Source: Candidatus Poribacteria bacterium (GTDB lineage: Bacteria > Poribacteria > WGA-4E > WGA-3G). Taken from it: a DNA stretch of 59,083 bases. The stretch lies in the NCBI GenBank assembly GCA_022394755.1, contig JAGFCA010000098.1, forward strand, positions 1 through 59,083, read 5' to 3'. Each line of letters opens with the position of its first letter. The first letter of the stretch is position 1. A program made the position numbers and the translations under genes. Positions 52,909 to 59,083 of the stretch are shown here, piece after piece. The notes beneath the pieces were generated by a model, which ran no database searches, was not told where the DNA came from, and saw only the letters and a program-made list of their open reading frames with translations.

Positions 52909-53715
52909 TTACCATCGAACTTCACAAAATTCTTCATAATCGATCAATTCTGTAATGGTAGGTTTTTCACCACACATCGCACAGTTTTCATCTTGACGCA
53001 ATTTCATACGTTTGAAATCCATCGTTAATGCATTGAAGAGCAGGAGTGAACCGATCAACGATTCACCGATATCTAATAGAATCTTTATTGCTTCAACGGC
53101 TTGGATTGTACCTATGATACCGGGTAACACGCCGAAAACACCTGCCTCTTGACAGCTTGGGGCTAAGCCTTGTGGAGGTGGTTCAGGAAAGATACATCGA
53201 TAACAAGGACCTTTATTAGGATATAGAACAGTTACCTGTCCTTCAAACTGGAAAATACTGCCATGGACAATAGGTTTTCCCAACATAACACACGCATCGT
53301 TAATAAGATAGCGGGTCGGGAAGTTATCGCATCCGTCCACAATCAGGTCGTACTGTTCCAGGATACTAAAAGCATTTTCTGAGTTAATACGTTCATTGTG
53401 AGGTATGACTTTAACATCAGGATTCATTTCGATAATGGTAGCTTCAGCAGATTTTGTTTTCAGAGTACCAATATCGCTCGTACCGTGTAAAATCTGACGT
53501 TGTAAATTGCTTAGATCCACCACGTCATCATCTATAATTCCTAATGTGCCAACACCAGCTGCAGCCAAATATACGCCGATAGGTGATCCAAGTCCACCTG
53601 CCCCAATCAACAATACTTTAGATTCAAGCAGGCGTGTCTGTCCTAATCCACCTACTTCTTTTAGGATAATATGTCTACTGTACCGTTCGATCTGTTCATT
53701 TGTAAAGTTTAACAT
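52909..53715 (-). CDS. MoeB/ThiF-family ubiquitin-like-protein activating enzyme
   Basis: 268 residues from the ATG at 53715 (GGAGG upstream). A Met 23 codons earlier lies within the previous gene and is rejected. It adenylates the C-terminus of a MoaD- or ThiS-type sulfur carrier. RYSRHIILKEVGGLGQ, the ATP loop GAGGLGSPIGVYLAAAGVG, and DLSNLQRQ with the catalytic Arg are present. Zinc cysteines are CYRC and CAMC. No rhodanese domain. MoeB and ThiF cannot be separated without the partner, and none is in the window. It lies 1 base after the stop of the 192-residue protein upstream. Confidence 0.9.
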   Translation of the reverse strand: MLNFTNEQIERYSRHIILKEVGGLGQTRLLESKVLLIGAGGLGSPIGVYLAAAGVGTLGIIDDDVVDLSNLQRQILHGTSDIGTLKTKSAEATIIEMNPDVKVIPHNERINSENAFSILEQYDLIVDGCDNFPTRYLINDACVMLGKPIVHGSIFQFEGQVTVLYPNKGPCYRCIFPEPPPQGLAPSCQEAGVFGVLPGIIGTIQAVEAIKILLDIGESLIGSLLLFNALTMDFKRMKLRQDENCAMCGEKPTITELIDYEEFCEVRW

Positions 53716-53716
53716 C

Positions 53717-54295
53717 TTATCCTCCGAGATTGGAGAGAAGGTCTGATATTGATTTTTCTGATTTAGCTGAGATACGTACCGCAAAACGTTCGCGTGAATC
53801 TTCAGATGTCCGTTCTACTGTGAAATCGTCATCACCATACATCTTCTGTAAAACGGGTTCCAAATCAGATTGAATAGATGCTGCTGTATCTGCTGTATTA
53901 GGGGCAAGATTGCGATTATTTATCATAAATAGGATGTCTGAACCGTTAAAATGGATAGCATTCTCCAACTCTTCAGATGCTTCAAGTAGTTCACATTTAG
54001 AGAGTGTTTCTGCCAAAGCATCCCGAATCTTATCTGCGTTTTCACCTTCAACATCATGCTTACGATTGTAGAGAAATCCTGGCTCATGATAGGCGTTATC
54101 AATACTATAGTTCGCCTGTTTGAGAATCAACAATACACCCGGTCCGGCATCAACATGTGAATAATCCGCGTAGTTGAGGTAATCATCAGAATCGGCTTCT
54201 TCCATCCAACGGTTGAAAACCTTGATGAAGTTCGTATAGTTAACATTGCTATCTTCAGTTGTATAAACCTTAATATTTATCTGCTGTAAATCCAT
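53717..54295 (-). CDS. conserved hypothetical protein next to moeB
   Basis: 192 residues, soluble and acidic, without signal peptide or membrane segment. Recognisable features are an N-terminal strand (INIKVYTT), DYLNYADYSHVDAGPGVLLILKQ, GFLYNRKHDVEGENADKI and a C-terminal RERFAVRISAKSEKSI. I recall no assigned function. The stop is 1 base from the start of the MoeB-like gene, so coupling is likely and a role in sulfur transfer or cofactor chemistry is possible (inference). AAAGGA lies 13 bases before the ATG. Confidence 0.65.
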   Translation of the reverse strand: MDLQQINIKVYTTEDSNVNYTNFIKVFNRWMEEADSDDYLNYADYSHVDAGPGVLLILKQANYSIDNAYHEPGFLYNRKHDVEGENADKIRDALAETLSKCELLEASEELENAIHFNGSDILFMINNRNLAPNTADTAASIQSDLEPVLQKMYGDDDFTVERTSEDSRERFAVRISAKSEKSISDLLSNLGG

Positions 54296-54368
54296 TCGTT
54301 ACTACATTTCCTTTCGTGAAGTCAGATTGAGATATAGGTATAATCTAAGAGTGGAATTCTTATAATAA

Positions 54369-54614
54369 TTAGGTTAAGGGGAGTTCACTTACATTTTGTC
54401 CATCAACACTTACAACCGACACATTTTCAGCTTGTATCCAACTAACTTTTCCCTGTTTATCACACACACAAACCATTGCATATTGTCCTTCAGCTACATC
54501 CGCCAACCAATTTCCCAAAAACATATTTGGTTTTGAAGATTGATAGGCACCAAAGCCAGTGCCGAGTAAACAGTAAGTCTTCCCAGTGGTATTATGTTTT
54601 ATAATTGTTGCCAT
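54369..54614 (-). CDS. small conserved protein, unknown
   Basis: 81 residues: ATIIKHNTTGKTYCLLGTGFG, a central NWLADVAEGQYAMVCVCDKQG, then IQAENVSVVSVDG. It reads as a small beta-barrel-like domain with an ENVxVxxVDG ending. GGAAAAAG precedes the ATG. It is on the same strand and 73 bases upstream of the 192-residue protein, so it may be cotranscribed with the moeB group. No function can be assigned. Confidence 0.6.
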   Translation of the reverse strand: MATIIKHNTTGKTYCLLGTGFGAYQSSKPNMFLGNWLADVAEGQYAMVCVCDKQGKVSWIQAENVSVVSVDGQNVSELPLT

Positions 54615-54739
54615 TTCTTTTTCCGATTGGTATATAAACTAATAGCAATACCACTTGGTGTATATTGGATTAGTATCATTTCATTAAAATGTATTATACT
54701 TTAATATAGGATAAAAGTCAATCTTATTGGATTTATAGG

Positions 54740-55001
54740 GGTATGTAAATAAATCGTCACTTATAGGTGTTTTTTCTCTGAATCGCGGATTACGCGGAGA
54801 AGAGGGGTTTTGTAAAGGATGACGCTTTTTGAAAGACAAAAAATATTGCTCACCTCAAGAGTATTTCCCTCAGCAGAAACCGTTCCGTGAAATCTGCGTA
54901 ATCTGTGTAATCCGTGATTCTGACAACTCAAATAAACAAACATAATTAAATAAACTTATCTCACTAAATTACCTCCTAAGGTGACAAAAACTTTAAACAC
55001 C
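54740..55001 (-). mobile_element. MITE-like element with GGTGTGTAAA-type ends (copy 2)
   Basis: 262 bp that match 27958-28233 in the opposite orientation. The ends are GGTATGTAAAT (54740) and CTTTAAACACC (to 55001). The inner GGATTACG/CGTAATCC arms are kept. It fills most of the 54615-55012 gap and ends 11 bases before the Nudix ATG. Confidence 0.75.
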
Positions 55002-55012
55002 TCAAAAACTTA

Positions 55013-55477
55013 ATGATATTGACAAAAAGCCTAATTATTGATAATATAATATCTATAGTGTATTGCTATGAATACCCACGTCCCTCAGTAACTGTGGATA
55101 TAATCTTGTTAACGGATGCAAAACCGTATCCAGATGTCTTATTAATCCGCAGAAAAAATCCACCCTTTAAAGAGGCATGGGCTCTTCCAGGTGGATTCTT
55201 GGAAATGGATGAAACACTTGAGGAGAGTGCATTACGCGAACTATACGAAGAGACAAACATATCTAATGTTGAATTGACACAATTAGGAACTTTCGATCAT
55301 CCTCATCGCGACCCACGAGGACGCGTTATAACTGTTGCATATGTTGGAATTGTCAAATCTAAGATAAAAGACGTAATTGCTGGTTCTGATGCTGGTGAGG
55401 CTACTTGGCATTCAACATCTAAATTACCTGAACTTGCATTTGACCATAAAATAATTATTCAGACAGCTTTAAAATAA
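55013..55477 (+). CDS. Nudix hydrolase
   Basis: 154 residues. The Nudix box is GFLEMDETLEESALRELYEET with the catalytic REL..EE residues. The entry YPRPSVTVDIILLTD and LLIRRKNPPFKEAWALPGG resemble ADP-ribose pyrophosphatase and MutT-like proteins. It would hydrolyse a nucleoside diphosphate derivative. The only in-frame ATG, at 55013, lies 11 bases past a MITE and adds about 20 residues before the conserved YPRP. The native start may have been changed by the insertion. rhaM follows after 4 bases. Confidence 0.85.
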   Translation: MILTKSLIIDNIISIVYCYEYPRPSVTVDIILLTDAKPYPDVLLIRRKNPPFKEAWALPGGFLEMDETLEESALRELYEETNISNVELTQLGTFDHPHRDPRGRVITVAYVGIVKSKIKDVIAGSDAGEATWHSTSKLPELAFDHKIIIQTALK

Positions 55478-55481
55478 TAAA

Positions 55482-55814
55482 ATGAAACATTACGGTTTAA
55501 CATTGAATCTAAAAGATGACCCAAAAATTATAGAGCAGTATAAAGCTTATCATCAAGATGCTTGGCCAGAAACATTAGCAGGTTTAAAAGCAGTAGGTAT
55601 AACAAAAATGAATATATACTTGATTGGTAGGCGTTTATTTATGGCAATGGAGACAGTGGATACTTTCGACATAAAACGCGATTTCCCACGGTATCTTGAG
55701 GAGCATCCAAAATGCAAAGAATGGGATGAACTCATGCGTACTTTTCAGGAACCAGTTGATGAAGCACAAGCAGATGAATGGTGGGCAGAAATGGAACCTG
55801 TTTTTGAACTATAG
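55482..55814 (+). CDS. rhaM: L-rhamnose mutarotase
   Basis: 110 residues of the RhaM/DUF718 family, which interconverts alpha and beta anomers of L-rhamnose or related sugars. YGLTLNLKDDPKIIEQYKAYH (His pair), WPETLAGLKAVGITKMNIYLIGRRLFM and CKEWDELM are typical. The normal length is about 104. It lies just after the Nudix gene; rhamnose isomerase and kinase are not in the window, so it may work on other sugars. Confidence 0.85.
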   Translation: MKHYGLTLNLKDDPKIIEQYKAYHQDAWPETLAGLKAVGITKMNIYLIGRRLFMAMETVDTFDIKRDFPRYLEEHPKCKEWDELMRTFQEPVDEAQADEWWAEMEPVFEL

Positions 55815-55881
55815 TTATTATAATGTATAATCTTCTTCATAGTGTGCATTACGACAGGTTAGAAAAGGTAAGGTTGAAATT

Positions 55882-56871
55882 ATGACAATTAACTACGACT
55901 TCATAGCATTCAGTGGAAGACTCACAGAAAACAGTTGGAGTCTCGGGATGAAAGCAATTCAAGGTGAAGTGCCATTGGACGTGGTTATACCCAGTATACG
56001 ATCCTCCAGTAATTCTGATGAGGAGGATATTATCGGTGTATTAACTAAGGAGGGTATATCACGAGAAAGTAATGATGTTATGGAACTGTATCGGTATCTC
56101 CGACAATTAAATCCAAAATCAAATCAGGTTTTTGGATTTAATGAAGTCGTTATTCGGAACATTCATACACGATTAAACTCTCTGAAGATTAATGATGAAC
56201 TTCACGTTCAAATCACATATACTGAACGAAAAGAAAACTATAGTGCCCCCACATACAACATAAAATTATTAGGAATATTTGAGGTTACACCAACTGATAT
56301 TAAAGACCAAATTCCTGAAACTAATGATACCGATAATATACAAATAGATACTCCTATAGAAAATATTTTAACTGATATAATTACAAATGAAACACCTCAA
56401 GATAATTCAATAACGCAGGAAACACAAACAACACAAGAGACACAAGAAGATACAACTCAAAGTGATATACCTATTATTCCAAAGGATTTTAATCAGCAAG
56501 ATCAAGAAATGCCTGTATATAAAACTACAAACACTCTGGAGAAGTTGATCATTTTCACACGTACACTTCAGTCTGAATTGAATGAAACAAAAAACACTCT
56601 TGCTGCAATGGTTGAACAGATACAGATATTACAGAATGAACGCGAACGGTATCGAGAATTACAAGATTTAATTCAGGATATGCTTGACAGGATTACATAT
56701 ACCGAAAATTTTGAAAATCGGATTATTACTCTTGAAATGGATCACACTCAACTCAAAAAATTACAGCATACCTTATTGACTTTCTATAAAACATCCAACC
56801 GACATACACAAATACTCCTCAATGAAATAAATGATGATACTAATGGGTCTAACCCGGATAATGAAAAATAG
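55882..56871 (+). CDS. unknown protein: globular N-domain, acidic linker, coiled coil
   Basis: 329 residues with no signal peptide. Residues 1-135 look globular (NYDFIAFSGRLTENSWSLGM, FGFNEVVIRNIHTRLNSL, INDELHVQITYTERKEN). Residues 140-205 are a low-complexity Thr/Gln/Glu/Asp linker (TQETQTTQETQED). Residues about 212-310 form a long coiled coil (ERERYRELQDLIQDMLDRI). No family is recognised. AAGGTTG lies before the ATG. It is probably a cytoplasmic oligomeric scaffold; this is inference. Confidence 0.65.
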   Translation: MTINYDFIAFSGRLTENSWSLGMKAIQGEVPLDVVIPSIRSSSNSDEEDIIGVLTKEGISRESNDVMELYRYLRQLNPKSNQVFGFNEVVIRNIHTRLNSLKINDELHVQITYTERKENYSAPTYNIKLLGIFEVTPTDIKDQIPETNDTDNIQIDTPIENILTDIITNETPQDNSITQETQTTQETQEDTTQSDIPIIPKDFNQQDQEMPVYKTTNTLEKLIIFTRTLQSELNETKNTLAAMVEQIQILQNERERYRELQDLIQDMLDRITYTENFENRIITLEMDHTQLKKLQHTLLTFYKTSNRHTQILLNEINDDTNGSNPDNEK

Positions 56872-56974
56872 AGATTATCATAACAGAGTCACACTAACTT
56901 GATTTCTGAAGTATCGGTATATGTCCTAACTCACCGATTAATTGACTGATCACTTGTGAAATGGAGACAATTTC

Positions 56975-57775
56975 ATGATGAAAATTGGCACTATGTCTTT
57001 GAATGTAAAAGGCACGAATGCAACTGATTTTTCCCAAATTGTTTATGACCTCGGCTTTGATGTGATTGAACTACATTCAAGCGCATTTGAATCTACAGAT
57101 CTAAACTATCTTCGGGATCTGAAGTTGAACCTTATGCGAAAAGGTTTACCTTTAGGGTACATTGGCATCAGTAATAACTTCGGTAGACCTGTTGAGGAAC
57201 ATCCTAAGGAGATTGCTTTAATAAAGCAATGGATTGACATTGCTTCTTTTATGAGTTGTCCAATTGTTCGTGTTTTTGCTGCCTATGTTCCTGAGGACTG
57301 CGAAGACGAAGAGACTATATGGCCACCAATGATTAAGGCGTTCAAAGAAGTTGCCGAATACGGCTATGAATCTGGTATACTCGTTGGACTGCAAAATCAC
57401 AACCATAACAACGTTACGCGGGATGGAGATGCAGTTTTACGGGCACTAAATGGGGCTGACCACCCGTATTTCACACATATATTGGATACAGGACAATACG
57501 CAGGTTCCCCTGGAGCAAGCGGACATCGTGGATCATCACATCCTGATTATGACTGTTATGCCAGTATTGAGCAAACTGCACCACATGCTGTATATGTCAG
57601 AACAAAGTTCTATGAAATTGACAGCGGAGTAGAGGAGTGGTTAGACTATCCCAGGGTATTGGATATTTTGCGAGGCGTTGGATATAACGGATGTCTATCC
57701 GTTGTGTATGAAGGTGAATCCGATCCAATTGAATCAATGCGAAAAGCAAGAAGTTATTTGGAATCAATATTATAA
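56975..57775 (+). CDS. sugar phosphate isomerase/epimerase (TIM barrel), second in window
   Basis: 266 residues of the xylose-isomerase-like superfamily. KIGTMSLNVKGTN, FDVIELHSSAFES, CPIVRVFAAYVPED, LVGLQNHNHNNVTRDG (metal site), HILDTGQYAGSPG and CLSVVYEGESDP are in the usual order. It differs clearly from the protein at 26318. ATGGAGAC lies before the ATG, and a second Met follows directly. It is followed after 21 bases by a zinc alcohol dehydrogenase, which suggests a joint polyol or sugar-oxidation function (inference). Confidence 0.8.
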   Translation: MMKIGTMSLNVKGTNATDFSQIVYDLGFDVIELHSSAFESTDLNYLRDLKLNLMRKGLPLGYIGISNNFGRPVEEHPKEIALIKQWIDIASFMSCPIVRVFAAYVPEDCEDEETIWPPMIKAFKEVAEYGYESGILVGLQNHNHNNVTRDGDAVLRALNGADHPYFTHILDTGQYAGSPGASGHRGSSHPDYDCYASIEQTAPHAVYVRTKFYEIDSGVEEWLDYPRVLDILRGVGYNGCLSVVYEGESDPIESMRKARSYLESIL

Positions 57776-57796
57776 AGATGACTTGGCGAGGGACAG

Positions 57797-58900
57797 ATGA
57801 AAACACGTGCTGCAGTAATGTATGAACATAATCAACCTGTTGTCGTTGAAGAGCTTGAATTGGTAGAACCCAAAGCAAACGAAGTTCTCGTTCGGACTGC
57901 TGCAAGTGGTGTTTGCCACTCAGACTTATCAGTTGTTACAGGTGCAATCTATTATGACGCTGCAGTTATTCTTGGACATGAAGGAGCAGGTGTAATTGAA
58001 CAGGTCGGTGAGGGTGTAACAGATTTCCAGGTTGGAGATCATGTAATCTTGTCTTTTGTTAGTTATTGTGGTAATTGTCGCATGTGCGAAATGGAAAAGG
58101 TCTGTCTCTGTGAAAGCTACGATGTCCCGCGAGGGTTTTTGTTAGACGGTACATATCGATTTTATAACAGTTCTGGGGATGGTATTCTTCAGATGGCACG
58201 TGTCGCAACAATGTCGGAATATATGGTTGTACCGGAACAAAATCTTGTCAAAATTGATCAGCATTATTCATTAGAACAAGCTGCCCTTGTAGGGTGTGGG
58301 GTGACCACAGGAGTTGGAGCAGTGTTAAACACTGCAAAAGTTGAACCTGGAAGTTCTGTGGCAGTAATAGGAACTGGTGGGGTTGGCTTAAATGCAATTC
58401 AAGGTGCTGTATTGGCAGATGCAGAACAGATCATTGCGGTTGACATTGCTGAGAAAAAACTCGATTTCGCTAAGACTTTCGGAGCTACTGATGTTGTGAA
58501 TGCAGCAGAGATTGATGCCGTTGAAGGTGTTCGCGAAATAACGAAAGGTCTGGGGGTTGACTACGCTTTTGAGGTGATTGGAAATCCGGATACTATCAGA
58601 CAGGCTTATCAAATGGTACGTCCTGCTGGCACTGCTGTCATTGTTGGGATGGTACACCATGAAAAAGAATTTAGCATACCAGCACAACATTTCGTTTCAT
58701 CTGAAAGAAGAATTATAGGCTCTTTTTACGGTTCCTGTCAACCGCGGGTTGATATGCCGAAACTTCTTAGCTTATACACAGAAGGTAAATTGAAGTTAGA
58801 TGAATTAATTACAAGACACTATCGTCTCGAACAGATTAACGACGCGTTTGCGGATATGGAAGCCGGTGAAAATGCACGAGGTGTTATTATCTTCAATTAA
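57797..58900 (+). CDS. zinc-dependent alcohol dehydrogenase (class III-like)
   Basis: 367 residues of the medium-chain dehydrogenase family. The catalytic zinc ligands are in SGVCHSD, the GHEGAG motif and the later Cys of VGCGVTTG. The structural zinc lobe is CGNCRMCEMEKVCLC (C-x2-C-x2-C-x7-C). The Rossmann loop is GTGGVGLNAIQGA, with DIAEKKLDFAKTFGA. GCGVTTGVGAVLNTAKV is typical of glutathione- or mycothiol-dependent formaldehyde and aryl-alcohol dehydrogenases. The substrate is unresolved. It probably shares a transcript with the sugar isomerase upstream. Confidence 0.9.
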   Translation: MKTRAAVMYEHNQPVVVEELELVEPKANEVLVRTAASGVCHSDLSVVTGAIYYDAAVILGHEGAGVIEQVGEGVTDFQVGDHVILSFVSYCGNCRMCEMEKVCLCESYDVPRGFLLDGTYRFYNSSGDGILQMARVATMSEYMVVPEQNLVKIDQHYSLEQAALVGCGVTTGVGAVLNTAKVEPGSSVAVIGTGGVGLNAIQGAVLADAEQIIAVDIAEKKLDFAKTFGATDVVNAAEIDAVEGVREITKGLGVDYAFEVIGNPDTIRQAYQMVRPAGTAVIVGMVHHEKEFSIPAQHFVSSERRIIGSFYGSCQPRVDMPKLLSLYTEGKLKLDELITRHYRLEQINDAFADMEAGENARGVIIFN

Positions 58901-59055
58901 CTACTTTTCAAGAATATAATTGTACTTCCTACCCTAAACATTAATATAAGATTAGTAAGACGATACTAGTGTAAAGTCAACTTAATTTTGATAGTTTATT
59001 CAAATAATTGTATACTTAGACTCAAGATAATTATTCATTTACCTTGGAGTCTATT

Positions 59056-59083
59056 ATGGCTGCTAAACAATTTAAAGTCATAC
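59056..59083 (+). CDS. start of a further gene, cut by the window edge
   Basis: ATG GCT GCT AAA CAA begins 6 bases after TTGGAGT. Nine codons (MAAKQFKVI) are visible before the window ends. The product cannot be recognised. The gap 58901-59055 is AT-rich with no clear terminator. Confidence 0.5.

Overview
The window is a single AT-rich chromosomal segment from a Gram-negative (diderm) bacterium. This follows from a TonB-dependent receptor, an RseP-type site-2 protease, and many secreted or lipid-facing proteins. Three things recall Candidatus Poribacteria or a neighbouring Planctomycetes/sponge-symbiont-like lineage: an ECF sigma factor fused to a WD40 propeller, many sugar isomerase/aldolase/LarA-type catabolic genes, and abundant short palindromic repeats. 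That placement is inference; there is no rRNA or other decisive marker here, and no tRNA was found.

Layout. 1-4.0 kb: a methyltransferase faces a TonB receptor that is broken in two by a frameshift. 4.0-4.9 kb: REP-like hairpins and a tandem array. 5-8 kb: the sigma-WD40 fusion. 8.0-9.6 kb: gene-free, holding a long diverged repeat, an operator-like palindrome and a MITE. 9.6-17.2 kb: an orphan NuoE-NuoF fusion, an MFS transporter with a galactose-binding-like protein, queC, two tandem HAD hydrolases, a nine-repeat TPR protein and a HEAT-like membrane protein. 17.4-19.5 kb (minus): a LarA-family protein and a secreted jelly-roll protein. 19.6-24.5 kb: sbcD-sbcC. 24.6-30.7 kb: an M16 peptidase, a sugar isomerase, iscA with an aberrant iscU-like gene, and a heparinase-II/III-like protein. 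30.8-35 kb: a VOC protein, queE, an amidohydrolase with a small membrane protein, and an APH-like kinase. 35.9-37.9 kb: three unrecognised secreted or membrane proteins and a truncated STT3-like remnant. 38.5-48.3 kb: the housekeeping block rpsB-tsf-frr-cdsA-dxr-rseP-udg-priA. 48.4-54.6 kb: aldolase-like protein, ATP-grasp ligase, trpS, an SDR and a moeB group. 55-58.9 kb: Nudix, rhaM, a coiled-coil protein, a sugar isomerase and a zinc alcohol dehydrogenase. The last 28 bases start another gene.

Functions. The housekeeping block joins translation (S2, EF-Ts, RRF) to envelope lipid and isoprenoid synthesis (CdsA, Dxr, RseP) and DNA repair/restart (UDG, PriA). It lacks the usual pyrH and uppS. 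QueC and QueE belong to the 7-deazaguanine (queuosine) pathway but lie 18 kb apart. The accessory genes suggest a sugar- and sugar-acid-consuming lifestyle.

The most distinctive non-coding content is a set of small mobile or palindromic elements. One is a 272-bp MITE with perfect 18-bp inverted ends and a 6-bp target duplication at a promoter. A second is an inverted pair of about 270-bp elements 26.5 kb apart. A third is a pair with ends starting TATCTCATAAAT. There are also two REP-like hairpin families whose stems covary, and a diverged 350-bp repeat carrying two mutually exclusive hairpins.
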